A stretch of 64,000 bases of DNA from Nitrospira sp. Ga0074138 (GTDB taxonomy: Bacteria > Nitrospirota > Nitrospiria > Nitrospirales > Nitrospiraceae), in assembly GCA_001464735.1 (NCBI GenBank), contig LNDU01000027.1, positions 142,212 to 206,211 on the forward strand, read 5' to 3'. Positions 50,338-58,088 of the stretch are shown here, one piece after another; position 1 is the first letter of the stretch, and every line of letters starts with the position of its first letter. The position numbers were made by a program, and so were the translations under genes. The notes below the pieces were generated by a model. It was not told the DNA's origin. It made no database searches and was given only the letters and a program-made list of their open reading frames with translations.

Positions 50338-51492
50338 ATGATGGCCAAGCAGACACTCTCCGCGAGTATGCTATCCGATGAGTTGGCCAGGGTCACGCAG
50401 GAATTAGAGCATGTTCGGGGCGAACTGCAACAGTACCACCAAAGGCTTACTGGACTACATGGTCTCACCAATGCACTTGCATCCTCATCCGACGAAGAAG
50501 GAATCATCAAGGTTCTGACGAAGGGATTGCCCCGCCTGTTCGATCTCGTCATGGTCGGGGTTGTGAGATCGCATCGCCACCGAGTATGGATCTGGTCGGA
50601 TCTCCAGCATCGGGAACGGGAGGCGCATGTGCGTCGGTATCTGCTTCGCAGACTCGGCCAATCCCCTTCTCACCACACTGAATCGTACGCTCCTCCGCGA
50701 GGCGTCCGTTCGCGGCATCTTCGTCTCGTTCCGCCGTCGGTGTCGAAACAGTTCAGGCAAGAAGTGGATTCCACCCTCGGACAAGAGGTGTTTCTCGCTC
50801 TCGGATCAGAGGAGACCGGTCTCCTCCTTGTTCAGCCAAAAAATCCGGAGCGCTTTACCCCACGCGAACGAGAAGCGCTCGAGACGGTCGGGGCGGCCCT
50901 GTCTCTCGCCTTGCTTCATGCCGAGACGCGTCAGCGAGTGAGTGCGATCACCCTTCGCGACCCACTCACGGATCTACTCAACTCTCATGCATTCGATAGT
51001 GCGTTGACGCGGGAGTTGAGCGTCGGGCTTCGCTACGGTGTGCCGGCTTGCCTGTTACTACTGGACTTGGATTTTTTCAGGATCGTCAATGAGCGCCTTG
51101 GCCATGCGGCCGGGGATCAAGTGCTCAAGACGGCAGCCGAGTTGATACGAGGGACGGTGCGTGACAGCGATATTGTCGGGCGGTACAGAGACAACACCTT
51201 CTCGGTTGTATTACCCCATACCGATAGGCAACAGGCTCGTGCTCTTGCGGAGAGATTGCGAGAGCGTGTTGAGCGATACCCCTTTACGATTGAGGCTGGG
51301 CAGGTCCGTACCACAGCAAGTATCGGCTTGGCCGCGATTCCAGATACCACTGTGGTGTCAGTTTCGGAGTGGATAATGGTTGGCGACGTCGCTCTGAATG
51401 ATGCAAAGTCCCAAGGACGGAACCGCGTGATTCTTCATGCTCCGAAACCGCCTGGAGTTGCGTGCGCTATGGCACTGAGTTGTGCCGCATAA
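50338..51492 (+). CDS. Degenerate GGDEF-domain protein with N-terminal GAF-like domain
   Basis: The 384-residue product has a short coiled coil (about residues 14-35), a GAF-like region (about 40-195) and a GGDEF domain (DPLTDLLN at 208; DLDFFRIVNERLGHAAGD). The catalytic signature is lost: RYGGDEF reads RYRDNTF (residues 282-288), so it should not make cyclic-di-GMP. The allosteric I-site RxxD (Arg275-Asp278, RDSD) is kept, so it may still bind the nucleotide as a receptor. No membrane helix is seen. It lies after the filament genes and before another PilZ gene. Confidence 0.85.
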   Translation: MMAKQTLSASMLSDELARVTQELEHVRGELQQYHQRLTGLHGLTNALASSSDEEGIIKVLTKGLPRLFDLVMVGVVRSHRHRVWIWSDLQHREREAHVRRYLLRRLGQSPSHHTESYAPPRGVRSRHLRLVPPSVSKQFRQEVDSTLGQEVFLALGSEETGLLLVQPKNPERFTPREREALETVGAALSLALLHAETRQRVSAITLRDPLTDLLNSHAFDSALTRELSVGLRYGVPACLLLLDLDFFRIVNERLGHAAGDQVLKTAAELIRGTVRDSDIVGRYRDNTFSVVLPHTDRQQARALAERLRERVERYPFTIEAGQVRTTASIGLAAIPDTTVVSVSEWIMVGDVALNDAKSQGRNRVILHAPKPPGVACAMALSCAA

Positions 51493-51511
51493 TCTTGAAA
51501 GTGACCTGACC

Positions 51512-52117
51512 ATGGCCTCTCCTGTCACGACACCGTCTGCCCCATCCAAGAGCGCCACCGATGAACGGCGGGAATGGATCAGAATCGATGATCGGGTGCT
51601 GATGGAATACCGGGTACTGGCCGAGACAGGAACCGTCGTTCCTGTCGAAGTGACCAGCACCACTCCGGAGATGATTTCAGCCGCGGTGATGAAGCCGACG
51701 GCGGAGCTGCTGGCTCGTTCCGGCGATTCATTGATCGGTTCCTCGGTATTGCCCTGGATCATGAAAGTCGATTATCTACTCGAAGTCATATTGAATTCAT
51801 TGGCCGTGATCCAACCCGCAAGCGTCACCATGGCAAGACCGACGGACGTCAATCTGAGTGGAGGAGGCGTTGGGTTCATGTCCGATCGGGAATTCGCTGA
51901 GGGTGATCAACTCGCTATGAAGCTGATCCTTCCCCCGTTCATGCTGATCCAGGCCATTGCAAAGGTGATTCGGTCGGTCCCACAGGCAGCCGGACAAGGG
52001 TTTGCTATCGCCACTGAATTTATCGACCTGAAGGCCGATGATCAAGAACATCTGATCCGCCACATTCTTCATACGCAAGCCGAACGATTGAGAGCCCGCC
52101 GGAAGTCTGTTCAGTAA
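51512..52117 (+). CDS. Atypical PilZ-domain protein
   Basis: The 201-residue product contains an RxxxR motif (Arg20-Arg24, in DERREWIRIDD) and, about 90 residues later, NLSGGG (Asn114-Gly119), the two cyclic-di-GMP-binding elements of PilZ. The separation is much larger than the usual 25-40 residues. The insert (about residues 36-108) is rich in helix-formers (EMISAAVMKPTAELLARSGD), suggesting an inserted helical region. No membrane helix. It follows the degenerate GGDEF gene by 19 bases, so they are probably one operon. Confidence 0.75.
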   Translation: MASPVTTPSAPSKSATDERREWIRIDDRVLMEYRVLAETGTVVPVEVTSTTPEMISAAVMKPTAELLARSGDSLIGSSVLPWIMKVDYLLEVILNSLAVIQPASVTMARPTDVNLSGGGVGFMSDREFAEGDQLAMKLILPPFMLIQAIAKVIRSVPQAAGQGFAIATEFIDLKADDQEHLIRHILHTQAERLRARRKSVQ

Positions 52118-52141
52118 AATCGGATCTTGCTGGGAGGACGG

Positions 52142-53041
52142 CTATGCCGCTTGGGCAGGAGGGGCCGTGAGGAGTTGGAGCAGCGTCTCACCCGTCTTCA
52201 CCAGAGCAGTGGCAGCAGGAGAAGTGGGAGTGTGCTGAACCACAGGGACGTACGCACGTACCGCCTGTTCCATCGCCGGGTCGTCTGGAATCTCACCAAG
52301 TAGAGTCAAGTCCCCGCCAACATACTCTTTGAGTAGTTTCTTCAGCTGGAGCACGTTGACGCGGGCACGTCCCGACACGCGATTGAGGATGAGAGCTGGC
52401 TGAAACGCTCGTAGCGTGGTTTCCGCGATCGTGCGACCGGACTCATCTGTCTTGCCTGCGACGTCCAAGACTTCTTCCACGCTGCTGTAATCCCGGTTCG
52501 CAAGCCCTTCCGCCAGGACATCGCGCATCACGAACATCGACAAGACACGACGAATCGCTGCCAGCTTGATAAATCGGTAGAGATCTAGGACGGAGGTGGG
52601 GTCCGGGGTTGCGACTGCGACGTGATGGTCGGCCATGAGAAAAAAATCGAGTGTATGATAGCTCGCTCCAGCTCCAATATCGACGACGATCACGTCTGCG
52701 CGGACATCCTGAAAATTCCGGATGAGACGCTTCTTTTGTGAATAGGCCATGTTGGCCGTCGCCAAGGTGTCGCCTGTGCCGGGAATAATCCGCAAGTTCG
52801 GGTGAATGGGGAGAGGTTGAGCCAGATCATCCAGTTGTTCAATGCGATGGTTAAGGAAGTCGGTCAGGGTATGTGGCGGGTTGAGGAGCCCGACCAGCAC
52901 GTGTGCGTCGGCGCCCCCGACATCAAGGTCTGCGAGTACCACCTGCTTCCCCCTCTGTGCCAAGACGAGAGCCAGGTTGGCCGACACCACACTTTTCCCT
53001 ACCCCACCTTTTCCCGACGCGACCGAGATTACCCGCGCCAT
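52142..53041 (-). CDS. Second MinD/ParA-type ATPase (orphan, minus strand)
   Basis: A 299-residue P-loop ATPase with Walker A ASGKGGVGKSVVSANLALVL, ADLDVGGADAHVLVGL and VIVVDIGAGASYHTLDFFLM. It is like FlhG in fold but clearly different from the flhG at 18574, with a longer middle and no FlhF partner next to it. A membrane-targeting amphipathic C-terminus of the MinD kind is not obvious. It is transcribed away from the small DNA-binding gene at 53110. Possible roles: positioning of motor or chemotaxis units. Not determined by the sequence. Confidence 0.82.
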   Translation of the reverse strand: MARVISVASGKGGVGKSVVSANLALVLAQRGKQVVLADLDVGGADAHVLVGLLNPPHTLTDFLNHRIEQLDDLAQPLPIHPNLRIIPGTGDTLATANMAYSQKKRLIRNFQDVRADVIVVDIGAGASYHTLDFFLMADHHVAVATPDPTSVLDLYRFIKLAAIRRVLSMFVMRDVLAEGLANRDYSSVEEVLDVAGKTDESGRTIAETTLRAFQPALILNRVSGRARVNVLQLKKLLKEYVGGDLTLLGEIPDDPAMEQAVRAYVPVVQHTPTSPAATALVKTGETLLQLLTAPPAQAA

Positions 53042-53109
53042 TGTGTTCAGTTCCTATTGGTTTAAGCTCAGTAGCACATCCTCTGTCGGTCGGTCGAGGA
53101 GAAACATGA

Positions 53110-53451
53110 ATGGACTTCGACCATCCGAGTCGAATGGGTGCAAGAATCAGTTTGAAGGGCGAGATCCGCTTCTATCGGGTGCTCAAGTTTTGGAACTGCC
53201 ACGCCGATACCTCAGTCGTCATGAATAATGAAGTATCTGCAGCAACAGCGATTCAGACCGAGGAGGTCACCGCACGGGAGCGAGAAATTCTCACGGTGAT
53301 GGAGGTGGCTCGGTTCCTCCGGGTACCGAAGTCCACCGTCTATAAACTCGCTCGAGTCGGTGAACTGCCGGCGTCAAAAATCGGAAAGCATTGGCGGTTC
53401 CTTCGCCGTGATATCCATGAGTGGATGCATGGTCGGTCTCGGCAAAGCTAG
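53110..53451 (+). CDS. Excisionase-type helix-turn-helix protein
   Basis: The 113-residue product ends in a complete MerR/excisionase-like HTH (LTVMEVARFLRVPKSTVYKL, then ARVGELPASKIGKHWRFLRR and DIHEWM), the PF12728 pattern. GAGGAG at 53095-53100 supports ATG 53110; ATG 53221 would leave a 76-residue HTH-only protein. It is divergent from the MinD-like gene, with only 68 bases between starts, so it may regulate that gene. In other bacteria such proteins are transcription regulators or phage excisionases; nothing phage-like is beside this one. Confidence 0.75.
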   Translation: MDFDHPSRMGARISLKGEIRFYRVLKFWNCHADTSVVMNNEVSAATAIQTEEVTAREREILTVMEVARFLRVPKSTVYKLARVGELPASKIGKHWRFLRRDIHEWMHGRSRQS

Positions 53452-53775
53452 TAATTTGTGAGTGACTGCCTGGTTGATCGGTAGAAGGACTCGACTTTCC
53501 CTCTCTCTCAGATGGCAAGACGCCAAGGTCATGAGTGGTGGGCATGACTCTACCGGCGACGGCCTCTCGAGAACACGCCTCCTCCACGCAAGTCGATCCT
53601 ATCCACCCAGGTGCTGAAATCAGTACCGATGTGAGCTGTTCCGGCTCAGGTCGCCGAGAGAATGTGCCGATATCAGACGAAGCGTCGAGGGGCAGTGGAA
53701 CGGTCTGACCATTCCACCATGGACAGACCGTGAGGTATCGCCGCTGTGCCAGTCGAGCAAGAGAAAGGAGGCCGT
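53452..53775. other. 324-base region before cheY
   Basis: No gene is visible here. It contains a sigma-28-like site (53646-53673) in the right place to start cheY-cheZ-motAB. AAAGGAGG just before 53776 is the cheY ribosome site. Confidence 0.5.
53646..53673 (+). promoter_or_regulatory. Sigma-28-type promoter of cheY-cheZ-motAB
   Basis: TCAGGTCG-N12-GCCGATAT, with the same -35/-10 distance as the flgM, csrA and HD-GYP sites. The -10 is strong; the -35 is weaker. It lies about 100 bases before cheY. Confidence 0.5.
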
Positions 53776-54156
53776 ATGCCAGCCGATCCAAGCATGAAGA
53801 TTCTGGTAGTCGATGACATGGTGACGATGAGGAGAATCGTTAAAAATATCCTGAAGCAGTTGGGGTTTGGCAATGTGGACGAAGCGGAAAACGGACAAGA
53901 AGCTCTGCAGAAGCTGAGGGCTGATACGTTCGGGTTCGTGGTGTCGGACTGGAATATGCCGGTCATGACGGGTATCGACATGCTCCGCGCGATTCGGGCA
54001 GACGAGAAGCTCAAAGCCATACCGGTGTTGATGGTGACGGCTGAGGCTCAACAAAGCAACCTCATTGAAGCCGTGCAGGCCGGGGTCAGCAATTACATCG
54101 TGAAACCTTTTACGGCTGAGACGATGCAGGAAAAGCTTGGCAAGATTTTCAAATAG
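53776..54156 (+). CDS. cheY: Chemotaxis response regulator CheY (copy 1)
   Basis: CheY, phosphorylated by CheA, binds FliM/FliN to change rotation. The 126-residue single-receiver product has Asp13/Asp14, phosphoacceptor Asp58 ([12 protein letters not shown]), Thr88 (MVTAEAQ) and Lys110 ([14 protein letters not shown]), the full CheY set and a C-terminus very like E. coli CheY. AAAGGAGG precedes ATG 53776. It is directly followed by cheZ, so it is the likely motor-binding copy. Confidence 0.95.
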   Translation: MPADPSMKILVVDDMVTMRRIVKNILKQLGFGNVDEAENGQEALQKLRADTFGFVVSDWNMPVMTGIDMLRAIRADEKLKAIPVLMVTAEAQQSNLIEAVQAGVSNYIVKPFTAETMQEKLGKIFK

Positions 54157-54203
54157 TCCGTGGGCATCGGGTGATCGTCAGAACCTGTAATGATGGAGGC
54201 AGC

Positions 54204-54791
54204 GTGGAAAACGGCGGGCCTAAGTTGTACGAAGAACTCGGCGAATTAGCTCGTTTCGTAAAAGACACGATGAGGACCCTCTCAGCGGCCAGTCCTCAGC
54301 TCACATCCACCAGTGCTCAGCTTCCGGCGGCTGCGTCTCACTTGAGCGATCTCAAACAAATGACGGAAGACGGGACGCTCGAAGTTATGCGTCTGACGGA
54401 GCTGATTCAGGATAATCACGGCCGAATCGCCAAGGATCTCTCCGCAGTCGTCGAGGTCCTGCGGGCGATGGATTGCCCGACCCTTGCGGGACGACTTGAG
54501 AAAGTGACTTCCGTTCTGGCACAGGACGAGAAATATCTCACGGAGATCATGACCGCCCTGTCCTTTCAAGATTTAGTCGCACAGCGGGTGAAGAAACTCG
54601 TGGCGATTCTCAACGAAGTGGAAGGCAAGCTGGTGGAACTCGTTGTCATCTTCGGTCTTCAGCAGAGCGGCCAAGCGGCCGGCGACGCGAGCCTCGCCGG
54701 GCAGTTACTGAAGCAACTCGAGGAGTCCAAAACGACCGCCATGAAGCAAAAGGTCGCCGACGACATCTTGGCGCAATTCGGGTTCAAGTAA
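54204..54791 (+). CDS. cheZ: CheY-P phosphatase CheZ
   Basis: CheZ dephosphorylates CheY-P. The 195-residue product is helical, with the catalytic helix LSFQDLVAQRVKKL (Asp123 and Gln127 by this start, corresponding to the known Asp/Gln pair). The C-terminal tail binds CheY (AMKQKVADDILAQFGF). GTG 54204 has GGAGG six bases upstream and is preferred to the GTG 33 bases before it. It follows cheY and precedes motA. Confidence 0.93.
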   Translation: MENGGPKLYEELGELARFVKDTMRTLSAASPQLTSTSAQLPAAASHLSDLKQMTEDGTLEVMRLTELIQDNHGRIAKDLSAVVEVLRAMDCPTLAGRLEKVTSVLAQDEKYLTEIMTALSFQDLVAQRVKKLVAILNEVEGKLVELVVIFGLQQSGQAAGDASLAGQLLKQLEESKTTAMKQKVADDILAQFGFK

Positions 54792-54804
54792 GGCCAGCTC
54801 ATAC

Positions 54805-55575
54805 ATGGATATCGCGACCATTCTTGGGATCGTCCTCGCGTTGGGCTCCATTATCGGAGGCCAAGTACTCGAGGGTGGGCATGTCGGCTCGATCATGCAG
54901 CTTACGGCCTTCATCATCGTGATCGGCGGCACCTTTGGCGCCATTTGCATACAGAATCCATTGTCCGTGGTCATCAAGGCCTTTGGTGCGCTGTCCATCG
55001 CAGTAGCGGGTCCTCACATCGATAATAAGGGAACGATCAAACTGATTCTGGATCTGGCCAACATCTCGCGGAAACAAGGGTTGCTGGCGCTGGAGAGCAA
55101 ACTCAAAGACATTAAGGATCCCTTTATGAAAAAAGGGATTCAGCTCATCGTCGATGGAACCGAACCGAAAGCTGTACACGAGATTCTTGAGATCGAGGTG
55201 GAACATCATGAGGAGCAAGGAGTGATCGCGGCTAAGGTCTGGGAAGCCGCCGGAGGGTATGCGCCGACCGTCGGTATTATCGGTGCGGTGCTTGGGTTGA
55301 TTCATGTCATGGAGAATCTGGCCGATCCTTCAAAGTTAGGAAGCGGTATCGCCGTGGCATTCGTTGCGACTGTGTATGGGGTCGGAGCGGCAAACCTGTT
55401 CTTTCTTCCCCTTGCCAATAAAATCAAGCTGAAGCTGAAGGAGGAGGCGGGTTCCCGTAACGTCATGATCATGGGGCTTGTAGGGCTCGCCCAGGGAGAA
55501 AACCCCAGATTACTCCAAGAGAAATTGGAAAGCGTTCTTCCCCACAACGAACGCACGAAGGAGACGAAAAAGTAA
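54805..55575 (+). CDS. motA: Flagellar stator protein MotA
   Basis: MotA is the membrane stator subunit that, with MotB, uses proton or sodium flow to turn the rotor. The 256-residue product has four membrane helices: two at the start (IATILGIVLALGSIIGGQVL and following) and two after the cytoplasmic loop (GIIGAVLGLIHVMENLADPS, then GIAVAFVATVYGVGAANLFF). The loop has charged residues typical for rotor contact. It lies directly before motB. Confidence 0.95.
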   Translation: MDIATILGIVLALGSIIGGQVLEGGHVGSIMQLTAFIIVIGGTFGAICIQNPLSVVIKAFGALSIAVAGPHIDNKGTIKLILDLANISRKQGLLALESKLKDIKDPFMKKGIQLIVDGTEPKAVHEILEIEVEHHEEQGVIAAKVWEAAGGYAPTVGIIGAVLGLIHVMENLADPSKLGSGIAVAFVATVYGVGAANLFFLPLANKIKLKLKEEAGSRNVMIMGLVGLAQGENPRLLQEKLESVLPHNERTKETKK

Positions 55576-55667
55576 TTCATTGGTCAATGGTCGCGAGTCA
55601 AGGGCAGGAACAGAACGGTGCTGATTCTGTCACCAATGACCAATGACCAGTGACTCATCAGACGACC
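55576..55667. repeat. Intergenic inverted repeat between motA and motB (ATTGGTCA type)
   Basis: ATTGGTCAATGGTC (55579-55592) faces ACCAATGACCAAT (55632-55644), matching its complement at 12 of 13 positions, with further ATGACCA steps to 55650. This is a second intergenic repeat type, different from GTGAAGCGT. It lies between two genes that are normally tightly coupled. Confidence 0.5.
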
Positions 55668-56516
55668 ATGGCGAAGCATAAGCACGAAGAGCATGAAAAT
55701 CACGAGCGGTGGTTGGTATCCTACGCCGACTTTATTACGTTGCTGTTTGCATTCTTCGTCGTGATGTACTCGATTTCGTCCGTCAATGTCGGAAAGTACC
55801 GAACCGTCAGTGAATCGATCAAGGCGGCGCTGAATCCACTCTCCAATCATTCTGGGGAGAACCAGATCATCAACGTCGGTGAGGCCAAATCGATTCAAAA
55901 GGGACGGAATCCATCCGATGCTAAGCTGACGGTCCTTCGACGTATTCGCCAGCAGATCCAAGCCATCAGCGACAAGCAAATCAAGGACTTGGTGGCACTT
56001 GTCACCATCATTCAGAAAATCAACGGGGATATCGTGATCACGATTCCCGACCGACTGCTGTTCAACAGCGGCGAAGCAGCGGTTCGCGCTGAAGCGTTGC
56101 CATTTCTGGAGGGATTGGGCGGAGTCATTCTGGAATTGAACCGGCATACCAGGGTCGAAGGACATACGGATAATGTTCCTATCCGTACGGCGCAGTTTCC
56201 TTCCAATTGGGAACTGTCTTCGACCCGAGCGGTGATGGTTGTGCGGGTGCTGTCAGAACTCTACGGTGTACCGGCGGATCACCTATCTGCCGTGGGACAT
56301 GCCGAGACCAGGCCCGTAACGGCCAATTCAGATGCGGAACAGAGGGCGAAGAATCGTCGAGTGGAGGTCGTCATTCTTGAACAAGCCCCACCCGCGCCTG
56401 TCCTTCAGACGGAGAACGATTCGGACGTGTTCGGACGATCGACGGACGATGGGTTGCCGGACGCGTCACAGTTGGTTCCGAAACAATCAAGCGAAGGGCG
56501 ATTGCCAACGCCATAG
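55668..56516 (+). CDS. motB: Flagellar stator protein MotB
   Basis: MotB anchors the stator to peptidoglycan. The 282-residue product has a basic N-terminus, one membrane helix with the ion-binding aspartate (SYADFITLLFAFFVVMYSIS, Asp21), a plug/linker and an OmpA-like domain (RVEGHTDNVPIRTAQFPSNW, then STRAVMVVRVL and SAVGHAETRPVT). ATG 55668 is chosen; GTG 55650 would add six residues inside the repeat. The tail beyond the OmpA domain is hydrophilic. Confidence 0.95.
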   Translation: MAKHKHEEHENHERWLVSYADFITLLFAFFVVMYSISSVNVGKYRTVSESIKAALNPLSNHSGENQIINVGEAKSIQKGRNPSDAKLTVLRRIRQQIQAISDKQIKDLVALVTIIQKINGDIVITIPDRLLFNSGEAAVRAEALPFLEGLGGVILELNRHTRVEGHTDNVPIRTAQFPSNWELSSTRAVMVVRVLSELYGVPADHLSAVGHAETRPVTANSDAEQRAKNRRVEVVILEQAPPAPVLQTENDSDVFGRSTDDGLPDASQLVPKQSSEGRLPTP

Positions 56517-56609
56517 GTGAGGTACGCATTTCATGCAGCCGGCACTCAAGCTTCGATTTCAAACAGCCGACAGTGGGATGCAGCGATTGCAGTGAGGAGA
56601 AGTCGCGCC

Positions 56610-56912
56610 ATGACCACGGAATCATCAGTGGCACAATCATGTCACGCAGACGATCAGAGCTCCAGACATCTCGCGCCCAAAGGGGATATCACCATTTTTG
56701 AAGTAGGTGAATTTAAAGACTCGCTGATGAAATTGTTCAATAACGATGGATTGGTCTCAGTAGACCTAAACGGTGTTGCCCGAGTCGATACGGCGGCGAT
56801 TCAGCTGCTGCTGGCGGCCAAGAAACAAAACCGAATGTTCGTGTCAGGGATCTCCGAAGACCTGCGGGGAAGATTACATCAGCTCGGATTTACCGGGTCA
56901 CTCAGCGAATGA
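56610..56912 (+). CDS. STAS-domain protein
   Basis: A 100-residue single STAS domain of the anti-anti-sigma type (ITIFEVGEFKDSLMKLFNND; LVSVDLNGVARVDTAAIQLL), with the usual loop but Asp-Thr-Ala in place of Asp-(S/T)-(S/T/A). Whether it is phosphorylated is unclear. ATG 56610 has GAGGAG upstream. It opens the second chemotaxis group (STAS, CheZ-like, cheY, cheA, cheW), where it may be a non-kinase partner in the array. Confidence 0.82.
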   Translation: MTTESSVAQSCHADDQSSRHLAPKGDITIFEVGEFKDSLMKLFNNDGLVSVDLNGVARVDTAAIQLLLAAKKQNRMFVSGISEDLRGRLHQLGFTGSLSE

Positions 56913-57045
56913 TGACCCTTGCGACTAAGGCTGAGGAACGGGTGATCGGCGGTTCGGACAGAGGCGTGATGTGCAACGTGCTTTCCTGAAGGGCGATAAG
57001 CTGTGGGGGAGTGATGACTGTCACGAGCGGGTCTCGAAAAAGGCG

Positions 57046-57585
57046 ATGAATTCAACGAGAGATTGCGATGCAGGTCAGGGAAGAGTTCCTGTTATCGTCG
57101 ATGCAGTGCTTCAGGTACATCAACAAGCCTGGGAAAGCTTCGGCGTCGATGCGGTACAGGTCATTCCGATTCTCAAAGCCCATATGGCGGCGGTGACACA
57201 GGAAACCGAGCGAGCCGCGATGGAGCTGATGGGGCATCTTCAAGTGTTGGCTTCTTCCAGTGAGACCATCACGGTCAAAGATCGAGCGGCCAGCTTGTCG
57301 AAGGCGGTGATGGCAATGCAGTTCCAGGACATTACGCGCCAAAAGTTAGAGCATGTGGGCCTGGCGTTGGATCAACTCCAGAAGCACGTTCAAGCGCTGT
57401 TGAAAGGCCCGCAGAACCAAGACGCTCAGGAAGAGATCGCCGCGCTGCAACGGGTCGAGCGGAGCTACACCATGAATGCCGAACGCCGTCTGCATGAGGC
57501 TGCAGCGATGTCTGATTACCTCGAGCCGGTCCCAAGCGATTTGGAGACTGTCGATGGTGAGGAAGACCCGGTGACGCTCTTCTAG
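57046..57585 (+). CDS. Second CheZ-type (FQD-motif) phosphatase-like protein
   Basis: The 179-residue product carries a CheZ-like active helix, AMQFQDITRQKLEHVGLALD (Asp95 and Gln99 by this start), within long helices (LSKAVMAMQFQDI). The rest resembles neither E. coli CheZ nor the cheZ at 54204. It may dephosphorylate the CheY at 57636. The start is uncertain: GTG 56971 gives 204 residues, ATG 57046 gives 179 and is preferred. Confidence 0.7.
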   Translation: MNSTRDCDAGQGRVPVIVDAVLQVHQQAWESFGVDAVQVIPILKAHMAAVTQETERAAMELMGHLQVLASSSETITVKDRAASLSKAVMAMQFQDITRQKLEHVGLALDQLQKHVQALLKGPQNQDAQEEIAALQRVERSYTMNAERRLHEAAAMSDYLEPVPSDLETVDGEEDPVTLF

Positions 57586-57635
57586 CAGGAGCGTTGAACG
57601 GACAGAACGAGAAAGGCTGAAGCCGGAGGGATAGC

Positions 57636-58007
57636 ATGAGTAAGACTGCACTGATCGTCGATGATTCACGCACCATGCGCCAGATGGTCGCGTTCACTCT
57701 CACGAACGCCGGCTTTACCGTGATCGAAGCGGAGGATGGGAAGGACGCGGTCAACAAGGTTTCAGGCGGCGCGAAGATGGATATCGTCGTGACGGACCTC
57801 AACATGCCAGAAATGGACGGCATCACGCTCATCAAGGAGTTGAGAAAAATGAGCACATTCAAATTCACGCCAATTCTCATGCTGACGACGGAGTCGGCGC
57901 TGGAAAAGAAGCAAGCTGGAAAAGAAGCCGGCGCAACGGGATGGATCGTGAAGCCGTTCAATCCGGACGTCTTGCTGAAAACGATCGCTAAAGTGCTGCC
58001 GGCATGA
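57636..58007 (+). CDS. cheY: Chemotaxis response regulator CheY (copy 2)
   Basis: A 123-residue single receiver domain with Asp9/Asp10, phosphoacceptor Asp54 (VVTDLNMPEMDG), Thr84 or Thr85 (LMLTTES) and Lys106 (WIVKPFNPDVLLKTI). It differs from the CheY at 53776 in the C-terminal helix. It lies directly before cheA, so it may be the kinase's phosphate sink while copy 1 works at the motor. That division is inferred from position only. Confidence 0.93.
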   Translation: MSKTALIVDDSRTMRQMVAFTLTNAGFTVIEAEDGKDAVNKVSGGAKMDIVVTDLNMPEMDGITLIKELRKMSTFKFTPILMLTTESALEKKQAGKEAGATGWIVKPFNPDVLLKTIAKVLPA

Positions 58008-58088
58008 ATGCAAGTTGAATGTCGACAAGTTTGATAGTCTTCAAGTCAGAAGATGTGATGACTTCAGGACGGTCTGAATGAGGACAGG

